Positions 9,178 to 18,011 of a stretch of 64,000 nucleotides of DNA are shown in pieces. The stretch is from Companilactobacillus nuruki. Its GTDB lineage: Bacteria > Bacillota > Bacilli > Lactobacillales > Lactobacillaceae. The notes under the pieces were generated by a model that saw nothing but the letters and a program-made list of their open reading frames with translations, had not been told where the DNA came from and made no database searches. Numbering within the stretch: the first letter of the stretch is position 1; every line of letters begins with the position of its first letter. A program made the translations under genes and the position numbers. Location of the stretch: NCBI RefSeq assembly GCF_002872255.1, contig NZ_NIPR01000006.1:1-64000 (forward strand). Direction: 5' to 3'.

Positions 9178-10605
9178 CTATTTCATTGTATCTGAGAGTT
9201 CTTTAAACCATAAAGCACTCTTTTTGACATAACGTTTTTGATTATTAAAATCAACATAGAAAAGTCCATAACGCTTATTGTAGCCATTAGCCCAAGAGAA
9301 CTGATCTTGTAAGGACCAAATAAAGTATCCGTTGACATCTACTCCTTCAGCACGTGCTTTTAATACGGCTTGTAAATGTTGATCGACATAATCGATTCTC
9401 TTAGGATCATCATAAATATAATCGTCAGATACATTATCTGGAACCTTTTCCTTCATGCCAACACCATTTTCGGTAATATAAATCGTTTTACAATTTTGAT
9501 ATTCTTTATGAATTCTAGTTAGAACATCATATAGACCTTCTGGATAAATATTCCAATCCCAATCAGTTATTGGTATATCTGGATTCTTAACTGTTTCACA
9601 TACTCCATGAAATCTAAATGAACTTGTTCCCTTATCGCCAGTTCCATTAAAGGTATTTCCACTTTCACCATCATAGGCCTGAACATATTGATTTTGATAA
9701 TAATTTAAACCAAAGAAATCATTTTGAGTACTTGCTCTTTTCAGGATTTCCATGTCATCTTTTTCAATATCTAATTTAGCATCATTTTTGTCTAGAATTT
9801 CATTGATCAATGCCATAGTTTCTTTACTGTACTCACCCAAGAATGTTCCATCCAGTAAAAAGCGATTAATAAATGCATCCTGTAGATCGGCTGCATGACG
9901 ATTTTCTGGTGTATCGATAATTGGATAAACTGGTTGAATTACATGAATCAAACCAATTCTTCCTTTACATCTCATCTCTTTGAAAAGATTAACCACTCGA
10001 GCATGAGCCAATAGTTCATTATGTTCAGCTTGAATCGCACTAGAAACATCAAAGTGATGATTTGGTGGAAAATTACCACCAATGTACTGTGACTGAGCTA
10101 AAGAAATTAATTCATTGATTGTAAACCAGTTAGTTACTTCAGAAAATTCTTTAAAACAAAACTTAGCATATTCTACAAAGGCATCAATTTGTTTGCGATT
10201 CAACCAATCCCCCTGATCAAACAGAGTTTTAGGCGTATCAAAATGATGTAATGTAACATATGGTTCAATTCCATCATCCAAACATTGCTTAAACAATCGA
10301 TGATAATATGTAACACCCTTTTGATTAGGTTCACCAGTTCCATCTGGAAATATTCGTGACCAAGCAATAGAAACACGAATAGCATTCAATCCATATTCTT
10401 TTGAAAGAGCTAAATCTTCTGGATAACGGTTATAGAAATCACTAGCGGGGTCAGGACTGAAACGACCTTGTTCTTTCAAATAATCGTCCCACATTGTTTT
10501 ACCTTTGCCGTCAACTTTAGTGTTACCTTCAACTTGATAGGCTGCCGTTGCTCCACCAAGCACAAAACCTTTTGGTAGTGATTTCACACGATTAATCAAT
10601 GTCAT
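9178..10605 (-). CDS. lacG: 6-phospho-beta-galactosidase (GH1), lac operon copy
   Basis: 475 residues, the usual length for LacG. GH1 acid/base Glu165 lies in TINEL (most relatives have NEP; L. lactis LacG itself has NEI) and nucleophile Glu379 in YITENG. The phosphate pocket has Ser437, Lys444 and Tyr446, in SWANGYNKRY. The Trp after the Ser is the feature that, in family knowledge, separates 6-phospho-galactosidases from 6-phospho-glucosidases, which have Ala. It hydrolyses lactose-6-phosphate imported by the PTS to glucose and galactose-6-phosphate. Its ATG overlaps the end of the EIIBC gene by 4 nt, indicating translational coupling. No tagatose pathway genes (lacABCD) are in the window. 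Confidence 0.9.
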   Translation of the reverse strand: MTLINRVKSLPKGFVLGGATAAYQVEGNTKVDGKGKTMWDDYLKEQGRFSPDPASDFYNRYPEDLALSKEYGLNAIRVSIAWSRIFPDGTGEPNQKGVTYYHRLFKQCLDDGIEPYVTLHHFDTPKTLFDQGDWLNRKQIDAFVEYAKFCFKEFSEVTNWFTINELISLAQSQYIGGNFPPNHHFDVSSAIQAEHNELLAHARVVNLFKEMRCKGRIGLIHVIQPVYPIIDTPENRHAADLQDAFINRFLLDGTFLGEYSKETMALINEILDKNDAKLDIEKDDMEILKRASTQNDFFGLNYYQNQYVQAYDGESGNTFNGTGDKGTSSFRFHGVCETVKNPDIPITDWDWNIYPEGLYDVLTRIHKEYQNCKTIYITENGVGMKEKVPDNVSDDYIYDDPKRIDYVDQHLQAVLKARAEGVDVNGYFIWSLQDQFSWANGYNKRYGLFYVDFNNQKRYVKKSALWFKELSDTMK

Positions 10606-12329
10606 TTTGCTTCTCCCTCATCATCGTTATCTTGTAATTTATTAACAATAAATTCCAATGCTTTATCAGCATGTCTCGTCAAATCAATATATTGTTTACC
10701 AGTAGTGGTAATCATTTTAACATCACTGTGATCAGCTTCTTGTTTTAATGAATCTTTCATGGCGTCCATTTGTGGTGCAAGTACAGTAACATCCATATCT
10801 GGTAACAAATCACTGTGTGCACCATAAGCAGCAGCTGCCGCCTCAACGGGTAAATCTTTTTCTTTAGCCATCTTATTCAAAGCATTGGCAAGGATACCGG
10901 AAGTACCACCACCGGCACAAATAACTAGGATATTTAATTCTTTTTTATCTTTAGTTAAACCTAGAGGAATATCACCAGCGGCCGTTGCAACAACAGCGTC
11001 TGTAGCTACATTTGCATCTGAATCAGGATTTTCAGCAACAGCCTTATCTTTTTCAGCTTCTTCCGCAACTTTTTGCATATCGTATGCTTTGAAGAATGGG
11101 TAATAAACAGCTGTATCCATTACTAGTAAAGCAACAACTAGAATCAAAGCTTGAATTGAGAATCCAACACCCATAAATAGTCCAATAGGACCTGGAGTTG
11201 TCCATGGTAAGTTGTAAATAAATCCGTTCATTCCAAAATGATCAACGAATATCTTGAATAACCAAACATTCAAAATGGGAGCACCAATAAATGGAATGAA
11301 GAATATTGGATTCAAAATAAGTGGAGCACCAAACAAGATTGGTTCATTAACACCAAATGTAACAGGAATTGCAGCAGCACGTCCAACGGCTTTCAATTCT
11401 TTTGATTTTGCCCAAAGGGCAAACATATATGTAATTACCAATGTAGCACCAGTACCACCTAATGTGGCAACAAAATATTGAGTACCTTGTGCCAAGATAC
11501 TTGTAGCGTGTCCACCAGCTTGAAAAACCTTCATATTAGCTTCTACGTTTGTCAGGTAGATAGCTGTAACGGCGGGTTCAACAATTGATGGCCCTTGAAT
11601 ACCAATGAACCAGAAGAATGCCATGGCACCATAGACAATGGCTAAACCAACATAACCATCAGCGGCCGTAAATAATGGAGCTAGAACTTGAATAATCCAA
11701 GCAGCCAAGTTAGTACCAGTTGCCATTCTGAAGAAGACATCAAACAATCCAAAGAATGATGTTGATAATGCGAATGGAATAATATTAGCGAAAGCTGATG
11801 AAATATTCTGTGGTACTTGATCAGGCATTTTGATAGTAATGTGATTCTTGAAACATACATAGTACAAGTTTGGAACAATAAAACCTACTAAGAAGGCTGC
11901 TAGTAAACCTTTAGTACCCATGTAACCTTCTGTAAAAAATAGACCTAATTTATTTGTAAATGGATCAACTGCAACTAATAGAAAAGCAATTTGTGCAGCA
12001 AACATTACTGATGCCGTAGGAATCTGATTAATCTTTGGCAAACGTAAATTTAAGCTCTTTGTCAAAGCTCGTGCAACATTAGCAGCAGCCATTAATGAAA
12101 GAACGCCCATTGAATAATTATAAATTTTCATTAGACCATCATTAACATTGGTTGGCCAATAAAAGCCCCAGATATTAGGTACAGCTGATACCAAAATGAA
12201 TAATGATGAAAAAATAATGATTGGCATCAATGAAATAAAACCATCACGAACCGCTTGCAAATAAATATTAGCTGAAAGCTTTTTAAAAAACGGTTGTGCT
12301 TTTTCAATTTGCTTAACAATTGTATTCAT
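10602..12329 (-). CDS. lacE: Lactose-type PTS permease, fused EIICB
   Basis: 575-residue membrane protein. EIIC (about 1-415) has multiple hydrophobic segments and the substrate-site motif VNEPILFG (about 327-334). A low-complexity Ala/Glu/Asp linker (about 420-455) joins it to EIIB, whose phosphorylated Cys471 lies in VICAGGGTSG. Imports and phosphorylates lactose or a related beta-galactoside, with phosphate passing from EIIA (next gene upstream). Fused CB order and length match LacE. GGGGGAA ribosome site before the ATG. Confidence 0.92.
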   Translation of the reverse strand: MNTIVKQIEKAQPFFKKLSANIYLQAVRDGFISLMPIIIFSSLFILVSAVPNIWGFYWPTNVNDGLMKIYNYSMGVLSLMAAANVARALTKSLNLRLPKINQIPTASVMFAAQIAFLLVAVDPFTNKLGLFFTEGYMGTKGLLAAFLVGFIVPNLYYVCFKNHITIKMPDQVPQNISSAFANIIPFALSTSFFGLFDVFFRMATGTNLAAWIIQVLAPLFTAADGYVGLAIVYGAMAFFWFIGIQGPSIVEPAVTAIYLTNVEANMKVFQAGGHATSILAQGTQYFVATLGGTGATLVITYMFALWAKSKELKAVGRAAAIPVTFGVNEPILFGAPLILNPIFFIPFIGAPILNVWLFKIFVDHFGMNGFIYNLPWTTPGPIGLFMGVGFSIQALILVVALLVMDTAVYYPFFKAYDMQKVAEEAEKDKAVAENPDSDANVATDAVVATAAGDIPLGLTKDKKELNILVICAGGGTSGILANALNKMAKEKDLPVEAAAAAYGAHSDLLPDMDVTVLAPQMDAMKDSLKQEADHSDVKMITTTGKQYIDLTRHADKALEFIVNKLQDNDDEGEAK

Positions 12330-12367
12330 AAGTACTTCCCCCCAGATAATTAATAATTTCTAAATAA

Positions 12368-12718
12368 TTAATCCTTTATATCAAGTTTTTGTTCGATTTT
12401 GTTTATACGCTCGTATTCATCAATAAAGAACTTACATTGATCCATCAACATCATCGTTGTCATCAATGTATCTTGTCCATGGACCATAATAAATGTCACA
12501 TCCATATCCATCCCACCAGCTTCATCAGCTAATAGTTTTGTTTGTTCATTGTGAGCATCAACAATTGATTGATTAGCTTCTTCAACTAATTTTTTAGCTT
12601 CTTCGATCTTACCTTCACGAGCATTATCCAAAGCTTTAAGTAAAGCCGTCTTAGCATCTCCTGCATAAGCAACAATTGCAAATCCTGTCATTGAAATATC
12701 TTCTTTAGTAACTGCCAT
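12368..12718 (-). CDS. lacF: Lactose-type PTS EIIA component
   Basis: 116-residue cytosolic all-helical EIIA of the Lac family. The phospho-accepting His80 lies in FIMVHGQDTLMTT. It transfers phosphate from HPr to the EIIB domain of the adjacent permease. Gap of 38 nt to lacE and 12 nt from the antiterminator gene; all lie in one operon. Confidence 0.93.
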   Translation of the reverse strand: MAVTKEDISMTGFAIVAYAGDAKTALLKALDNAREGKIEEAKKLVEEANQSIVDAHNEQTKLLADEAGGMDMDVTFIMVHGQDTLMTTMMLMDQCKFFIDEYERINKIEQKLDIKD

Positions 12719-12730
12719 AATAATTACCTC

Positions 12731-13585
12731 TTATTTTTTAGTTTTCTCTTGTGTTAATCGTTGAATATGAATTATGAAGTACAATAGTTCACTACTGCTA
12801 ATTTTCTTACCCAACTCGTTTTGAAGACGATCATAAATTTCTTTCGCTATTTGAAATGATTTAGGATATGATTCCTTCATCTCAAGCTCTAATTTTTTAT
12901 TAAACTTTTCATTTTCATCTTTGAGATCATCCAATCGAGCTGTTAAATATTGAAGATGTATCATAAACCGATCGTAATAATTTCCATTACTGTCCTTACG
13001 GAAGATGTCGTTATCAATCAAAACCGCTTTAACAATCTTATTAATATCAATTGCTTCGCTCTGTTTTAATTGATTGTTTTGATCTTCTTCGCCTCTGGCA
13101 TTAATAAAATGTAAAGCAATACTTCTGATTTCAGATTCAGGAAAATTAACACCTAAATTAGTATTTATTACATCCAATCCATGGCTTGCAATCAGATACT
13201 CAGTAGTATATTGATTGCTCATATCGGGAACTAAACTTGCTTGATATGAATGCGATAGATATCTTTTATAAGCACCAAAGATATGATCACTCAATGTAAT
13301 ATAGACATAATCCAAAACACTATAGTTCAGTTCTCGTTTAGCATAATCAATAATTTCATATGTAGTTGTAACTATGTCAATTGGAATATCTTTCATCAAA
13401 AAAAATAAATTTTCTTGAGATCCTTTTGTATTCAGGTAAAATATCTTTTCGATTTTACTTGTGTCCAAATTTGAACCTTTATTCTTATTGAAAGCAATAC
13501 CTTTTCCTTTAACAATCGCTTGTTTATGATCCCCTAGGTTGATCAAAGCATTATTATTGTTAAAAATCTGAGCAATCTCAACCAT
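12731..13585 (-). CDS. lacT: Transcriptional antiterminator of the lac operon (BglG family)
   Basis: 284 residues. CAT RNA-binding domain (about 1-55, NNNNALINLGDHKQAIVKGKG) and two PRDs (SDHIFGAYKRY; FMIHLQYLTARL; YFIIHIQRLT). First gene of the operon, directly behind a leader with promoter, cre, RAT and terminator, so it autoregulates by antitermination. I placed the start at ATG 13585 because AAAGGAGGAG is correctly spaced; the frame is open 8 codons further upstream into the terminator hairpin. Expected activity: binds the RAT when unphosphorylated at PRD1, i.e. when lactose is being imported (family knowledge). Confidence 0.93.
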   Translation of the reverse strand: MVEIAQIFNNNNALINLGDHKQAIVKGKGIAFNKNKGSNLDTSKIEKIFYLNTKGSQENLFFLMKDIPIDIVTTTYEIIDYAKRELNYSVLDYVYITLSDHIFGAYKRYLSHSYQASLVPDMSNQYTTEYLIASHGLDVINTNLGVNFPESEIRSIALHFINARGEEDQNNQLKQSEAIDINKIVKAVLIDNDIFRKDSNGNYYDRFMIHLQYLTARLDDLKDENEKFNKKLELEMKESYPKSFQIAKEIYDRLQNELGKKISSSELLYFIIHIQRLTQEKTKK

Positions 13586-13604
13586 CAAATACTCCTCCTT
13601 TCCA

Positions 13605-13698
13605 GACAATAAAAAAGCGAGATTACAGACACCTCCACTTATACATAATTATGGTCTTACCCATATCTACGTATCTGTGATGTGTCTAGTAATCTCGC
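13605..13698 (-). terminator. LacT-controlled leader terminator of the lac operon
   Basis: On the minus strand GCGAGATTAC-TA-GACAC pairs with GTGTC-T-GTAATCTCGC, followed by TTTTTTA. Its left arm overlaps the RAT, so forming the RAT hairpin excludes the terminator, the standard BglG-family switch. Confidence 0.88.
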
Positions 13699-13716
13699 CT
13701 AATTTAATAGTAACAA
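13689..13716 (-). promoter_or_regulatory. RAT (ribonucleic antiterminator) of the lac operon
   Basis: Reads TTGTTACTATTAAATTAGG then CGAGATTAC on the minus strand. It matches the LicT/SacT-type RAT pattern (TTGTTACTgataaagcAGGCAagAC) and is identical, but for one base, to the element at 15402-15429. Confidence 0.82.
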
Positions 13717-13747
13717 TTTACTAGTTATTCATCTTTCAACACAAATT

Positions 13748-13784
13748 AGTATATAACAGCTTCAAACATTTGTAAACGTTTTCA
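13748..13784 (-). promoter_or_regulatory. lac operon promoter with overlapping cre site
   Basis: Minus-strand -35 TTTACA (13771-13776), 17-nt spacer, -10 TATACT (13748-13753). The cre TGAAAACGTTTACA (13771-13784) is a perfect match to TGWAANCGNTNWCA and covers the -35, predicting CcpA repression. Confidence 0.85.
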
Positions 13785-13833
13785 GACAATATTTTTCTTT
13801 TTTAGAGAATTTTATGGTAAATAACTAAATTAA

Positions 13834-13876
13834 ATAAAAAAATAGATTCAGATATTAAATATTCTGAATCTACATT
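13834..13876 (-). terminator. Rho-independent terminator of the second lacG
   Basis: TAGATTCAGA...TCTGAATCTA stem with a small bulge, followed on the minus strand by TTTTTTTA; 12 nt past the stop at 13888. Confidence 0.8.
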
Positions 13877-13887
13877 TATAAATATAA

Positions 13888-15312
13888 TCATTCTAAAATC
13901 TCATGTGTCTCACTTAACTTCTTAAACCAAAAAGCACTTTTCTTAACATAACGTTTTTGAGTTGAGAAATCTACAAAGAACAATCCGTAACGTTTACTAT
14001 AACCGTTTGTCCACGAGAATTGATCTTGCAAAGACCACATGAAATATCCTTTAACATTTGCTCCATCATTAATCGCTTCAGCGATTGCTTTAAAATATTT
14101 TTGTAAATAATCAATTCGTTTAGGATCATCGATCACAGTATCATTATTTGCATTCTTAGGTAAACTTTCCTTTAATCCAATACCATTTTCCGTAATATAA
14201 ATTGCTGGTACAAGTGGATATTCATCATGAATGCGCATTAATATATCATGCATCCCTTTAGGATAAATTGGCCAATCCCAATCGGTCGTTTCAATTCCGT
14301 CAGGTTTCTTTTCTTCACCAATACCATGTAATCTCGAAACTGAAGTTCCTTTAGCACCAGTTCCATTATGAACTGTCTCGGAAGCACCTTCATAAGCTTT
14401 CATCCACTTACTAAAGTAATTATTTACACCAACGAAGTCTAATTGATGTGCAGCCTGACTTAATTCATTCATTTCTTCTGGTGTTGTTTTAAACATTGGT
14501 TGATTATTATTAGCAAGTATTTCTTTAACTAAGGATAATGTTTCAGGACGATATTCTCCTGCCAATGTTCCATCGAGATACAAACGATTTTCAAATGCAT
14601 CTTGCAACTTGGCCGCATGCTTATCTGCTTGGCTATCACTATATGGATAAACGGTTTGTAACGCATGTACAACCCCTATTTCTCCACCTAGATTCATATC
14701 TTTATAAGCATTTACAATCCTAGCATGAGCAACATTCTGATTATGCTCAGCTTGAAAAGCATTATCGAATCTACCCTTTTCCCCAGGAGGAAAAGTTCCA
14801 GATACGTGTTGTTGAATCGCCATTGATGTCGGCTCATTAATTGTTATCCAATGCTTAATTTCAGGAAATTCTTTGAAACAATACTTGGCATAATCAACGA
14901 AGGCATCTTGCATAACTGGACTTAACCAATCACCAATCTCATGCAATTCTTGTGGTGTATCAAAATGGTGTAACGTTACAAAAGGAACAATATTATGCTT
15001 AGCACATGAAGCAAATAATTTATGATAATACTCTACCCCACGTGGTTCAAGTTTATCAGTTGTTCCATTTGGGAAAATTCTGGACCAGGCAATTGAAACT
15101 CTAATGGCCTGAACACCATATTTTTCTGACAAAGCTAAATCTTCATCATAACGATGATAAAAATCAGCCGCTGGATCAGGACTGAAGCGCCCCTGTTTTT
15201 CTAAGTAGTCGTCCCAAAGGACTTTTCCTTTACCATCTTCTTTAGTAGCACCTTCAACTTGATAAGCTGCACTGGCACCACCCATTAAAAAATCTTTTGG
15301 TAGTTTAAGCAT
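13888..15312 (-). CDS. 6-phospho-beta-galactosidase (GH1), second copy
   Basis: 474 residues, full length. Acid/base Glu160 in TINEP, nucleophile Glu375 in YITENG, phosphate site Ser433-Trp434, Lys440 and Tyr442 in SWTNGYSKRY. The Trp places it with LacG-type enzymes. It is a clear paralogue of the lacG at 9178-10605 and shares the C-terminal KRYVKKSA-WF motif. Monocistronic, with its own cre/promoter/RAT/terminator leader nearly the same as the lac operon's, so it should be co-induced. It may prefer a different phospho-galactoside; that cannot be decided from sequence. Confidence 0.9.
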   Translation of the reverse strand: MLKLPKDFLMGGASAAYQVEGATKEDGKGKVLWDDYLEKQGRFSPDPAADFYHRYDEDLALSEKYGVQAIRVSIAWSRIFPNGTTDKLEPRGVEYYHKLFASCAKHNIVPFVTLHHFDTPQELHEIGDWLSPVMQDAFVDYAKYCFKEFPEIKHWITINEPTSMAIQQHVSGTFPPGEKGRFDNAFQAEHNQNVAHARIVNAYKDMNLGGEIGVVHALQTVYPYSDSQADKHAAKLQDAFENRLYLDGTLAGEYRPETLSLVKEILANNNQPMFKTTPEEMNELSQAAHQLDFVGVNNYFSKWMKAYEGASETVHNGTGAKGTSVSRLHGIGEEKKPDGIETTDWDWPIYPKGMHDILMRIHDEYPLVPAIYITENGIGLKESLPKNANNDTVIDDPKRIDYLQKYFKAIAEAINDGANVKGYFMWSLQDQFSWTNGYSKRYGLFFVDFSTQKRYVKKSAFWFKKLSETHEILE

Positions 15313-15343
15313 TCTTAAAACCTCCTATAAATTTAACTGTGAC

Positions 15344-15412
15344 AAATAAAAAGAGACCACTAGCATACATCAAATGTAATTTCTACATAATCAGTAATAC
15401 TGTGATCTCGCC
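15344..15412 (-). terminator. Antiterminator-controlled leader terminator of the second lacG
   Basis: Minus strand GAGATCAC pairs with GTGGTCTC (one G-U pair), followed by TTTTTATT. The left arm overlaps the RAT. Confidence 0.78.
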
Positions 15413-15429
15413 TAATTTAATAGTAACAA
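15402..15429 (-). promoter_or_regulatory. RAT element of the second lacG unit
   Basis: Minus strand TTGTTACTATTAAATTAGG then CGAGATCAC. Only one base differs from the lac operon RAT at 13689-13716, so the same antiterminator probably acts on both. Confidence 0.82.
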
Positions 15430-15465
15430 CTCACTGAGCCATATTCATTTCTTTCAACAAAAACA

Positions 15466-15502
15466 AGTATAAAACAATCATTTAATTTTGTAAACGGTTT
15501 CA
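15466..15502 (-). promoter_or_regulatory. Promoter of the second lacG with overlapping cre
   Basis: -35 TTTACA (15489-15494), 17-nt spacer, -10 TATACT (15466-15471). The cre TGAAACCGTTTACA (15489-15502) matches the consensus perfectly and overlaps the -35, in the same register as in the lac operon promoter. Confidence 0.85.
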
Positions 15503-15530
15503 TTTAATTATTTTTTATATCAATCCTTAA

Positions 15531-16349
15531 TTAATTTAATACATATTTAGAAAAAGCTTCAGCTACACCACTTTCATTATTATTTGAAGTCACGAAATCT
15601 ACCATATTTTTTATCTTCATTTTGGAATTTCCCATAGCAATACTAATACCCGCCTTTTTTAACATTGGGATATCATTTTCACCATCACCTATTGCCATAG
15701 TTTCAGAAATATCTATCTTTAGAAAGTCAGCTAAACTCGCTAAAGCACTGCCCTTATCAATATTCTTAGGCATAATCTCTAAGAACCCATCTCCAGTTCT
15801 AACTATATAATAATTTTGTCCAAACCTTTGATTTACAGAATCTTCAATACTATCGAGTTTTATTTTATTTTCATTGATAATTGCTTTAGTTATTTCAAAA
15901 TTCTCAGGTAACTGATCCGGTGTTCTAATGAATAACCCCTTACCATTTTCAAAAGCCTGAATAATAGTATAAGGATCAATAAAATCATTATTGCTAGTAA
16001 AGGTATTACCTAAAACATCTACGACATTATAATGTAATTCGTTTTTTTGAATAAATGCATCAATTTCACGATAAGTTTTGTTAGAAAGTGTTTTTTTATA
16101 AATAATATCTCCAGCCACACTTTCAATTATTGAACCACCGTTAGTAATAATATATTGATCATTACCATTAATACCCAATTTATCCAAATATTCTTTCATT
16201 CCTGTATGTGTCCTACCAGAACAAAGAACAACTTTTACTCCTAAATCAATTGCCTGATGAATTGCTTTCATGTTTGCTTCCGAGATTATCTGATTATCAT
16301 CAAGCAATGTATCATCAATATCTAATGTTACTAATTTTATTTTTGACAT
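15531..16349 (-). CDS. Cof-type HAD-IIB phosphatase, copy 2
   Basis: 272 residues. Motif I LDIDDTLLDD (Asp10, Asp12), CSGRTH, and motif IV IGDGENDIPML. Close paralogue of the phosphatase at 8222-9037, including the shared NELHYNVVD-type cap region. Start ATG follows GGCGGGGGAAAG. A near-consensus cre lies in its promoter region. Location beside a lacG gene suggests sugar-phosphate dephosphorylation linked to beta-galactoside use (inference). Confidence 0.9.
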   Translation of the reverse strand: MSKIKLVTLDIDDTLLDDNQIISEANMKAIHQAIDLGVKVVLCSGRTHTGMKEYLDKLGINGNDQYIITNGGSIIESVAGDIIYKKTLSNKTYREIDAFIQKNELHYNVVDVLGNTFTSNNDFIDPYTIIQAFENGKGLFIRTPDQLPENFEITKAIINENKIKLDSIEDSVNQRFGQNYYIVRTGDGFLEIMPKNIDKGSALASLADFLKIDISETMAIGDGENDIPMLKKAGISIAMGNSKMKIKNMVDFVTSNNNESGVAEAFSKYVLN

Positions 16350-16381
16350 TTGCTTTCCCCCGCCTAAACATTAAACTAACA

Positions 16382-16395
16382 TGTATCCGTTTTCA
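16382..16395 (-). promoter_or_regulatory. Candidate cre upstream of the HAD phosphatase
   Basis: Minus strand TGAAAACGGATACA, one mismatch to TGWAANCGNTNWCA. It overlaps a possible -35 TTGAAA that stands 17 nt from TAATGT. Confidence 0.5.
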
Positions 16396-16673
16396 AGAGT
16401 TCCTGATCATAAATATTTTTTAACAGCAAGTCATTTTAATAAAATGATATTTGAAATCCTATTAACAGGTTATTTAAAAGTAAACTTTTTCTAATACCTT
16501 TCATTATAGTATTTGAAAGCACCTACAAAGATATAGTCATACTAAAATAACGAAGATTAATACCTATATCTCCTTTATGAATTATCGTAATTAGTAAAGT
16601 ACGAACATTTTACTGTTTATTTACATTAATATTCATGTTATTCTTATACATATAAAATTTAAGGAAGTGTTAG
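16396..16673. other. Intergenic region upstream of guanine deaminase
   Basis: Divergent gap. It holds an inverted repeat AGATATAG / CTATATCT (about 16529-16570) and, near 16600-16610, TACGAACATT, which resembles half of a PurR box (CGAAC core). I see no purine riboswitch core. The last part carries the ribosome site AAGGAAG (16661-16667). No gene of its own is visible. Confidence 0.4.
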
Positions 16674-18011
16674 ATTATCACCTATCAATTAGTTTTTGAA
16701 GGAACGGTTATTTCCTCAGCGACTTTTGACAAGGCGGATTTTACACCAGATGTTCTTATATGTGTAGACCAGTCAGGTACGATTGACCGGGTTATATCCG
16801 TTGCTGATAAAGATTATCAGTCTGTCAAACAAGCTGCAATTAATAACAGTACCTATATCCATATTTCCGAAGGTAGTTATTTACTGCCAGGATTTACTGA
16901 TTTACATATTCATGCTCCACAATGGTCACAGGCTGGGTTGGCTTTAGATAAACCATTAAATGAATGGCTTAATACCTATACTTTCCCATTAGAAGCGAAG
17001 TTTAGGGATCTAGCTTTTGCTCAAAGAGTTTATCAAAGTCTCGTTGCTGAGTTATTGGCTAACGGAACAACTACCGGATTATATTTTGGTTCGATTCATA
17101 CTGAGGCAAACTTGGTTCTTGCTAAGATCTGTGCTTCACTTGGTCAACGGGCTTTCATAGGAAAAGTTGCAATGGATAATCCTGACCAAACTCCAGAATA
17201 TTATCGCGACAACGACTCAAAAGAAGCCCTAGAAGAAACTGAAAAATTCGTTCAAAAAATGATTCAGTTAAAACAAAGTTCTCAAGCCGAAATAACAGCT
17301 GTCATCACTCCGCGTTTCGTTCCAAGTTGTAGTGACGAAACATTGTCTGGATTAGGAAAATTAGCTCAAAAGTACGATTTGCCAATTCAATCACACTGTA
17401 GTGAAAGTATCTGGGAAGATCAATATGCAAAAGATCGATTCAATATGCATGATGCTGAGGTACTTGATAAATTTGGCCTTTTAACTGATAAATCCATTAT
17501 GGCTCATGGTACACAATTAAGCGATTCAGATTTGAAACTTTTCCATAATAAGAAAACAACGATCGCTCATTGTCCTATTTCAAATATTTATTTTGGCAAT
17601 TCAGTCACACGTGTCAAAAAAGCTCATCAACAACAGGTAAATGTTGGTCTAGGTACTGACATTTCCGGAGGTTTTTCTCCAAGTATTTATCGTAATATGC
17701 AACAGGCCATTATGTCATCTCAAATCTTAACCGATTCAGGCGACAGAAACGCTCGGATCACGGCTGCTAATGCTTTTTACTTAGCAACTGTTGGGGGAGC
17801 AAAGGCTTTACATGTTAAAACTGGACTTATCAAGCCTGGTTATCAGGCTGATTTTCAAATAGTAAAGGATCAATATTTTGATATCTCTTCAAATGATCCT
17901 CAAGAAATATTCGAAAGACTTGTTTATCACACTAATAAGGAAAATATCAAACAAGTTTATGTATCTGGAAAGCTAGTCCACAGTATAGGAGAAAATGATA
18001 ATGGAAAATAG
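16674..18011 (+). CDS. guaD: Guanine deaminase, apparently with an ATT start
   Basis: Amidohydrolase converting guanine to xanthine plus ammonia. In the frame opened by ATT at 16674 it has 445 residues. Signature PGFTDLHIHAPQ (about 72-83) gives the first zinc His pair; further metal/active-site motifs are QSHCSES, AHGT and GTDISGG. The metal-binding signature and the N-terminal beta-sandwich (TYQLVFEGTVIS...) lie upstream of the first usual start (TTG 16938), so that start would give a dead protein. In frame, TAG stands at 16671 and no ATG, GTG or TTG occurs before 16938. AAGGAAG precedes ATT at normal spacing. Either a rare ATT start or an ATG-to-ATT mutation. Overlaps the next gene, a purine permease. 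Confidence 0.85.
   Translation: MITYQLVFEGTVISSATFDKADFTPDVLICVDQSGTIDRVISVADKDYQSVKQAAINNSTYIHISEGSYLLPGFTDLHIHAPQWSQAGLALDKPLNEWLNTYTFPLEAKFRDLAFAQRVYQSLVAELLANGTTTGLYFGSIHTEANLVLAKICASLGQRAFIGKVAMDNPDQTPEYYRDNDSKEALEETEKFVQKMIQLKQSSQAEITAVITPRFVPSCSDETLSGLGKLAQKYDLPIQSHCSESIWEDQYAKDRFNMHDAEVLDKFGLLTDKSIMAHGTQLSDSDLKLFHNKKTTIAHCPISNIYFGNSVTRVKKAHQQQVNVGLGTDISGGFSPSIYRNMQQAIMSSQILTDSGDRNARITAANAFYLATVGGAKALHVKTGLIKPGYQADFQIVKDQYFDISSNDPQEIFERLVYHTNKENIKQVYVSGKLVHSIGENDNGK

Noticed and set aside
16440-16670. Purine riboswitch before guaD
   Set aside because: The conserved aptamer loop sequences are not found.
16667-16699. Short GTG-started leader peptide overlapping the guaD start
   Set aside because: Ten codons in another frame with the ribosome site almost touching the GTG; no support beyond chance.
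16938-18011. Guanine deaminase starting at TTG 16938
   Set aside because: It would omit the HIHAPQ zinc signature and the N-terminal domain, both present in frame immediately upstream.
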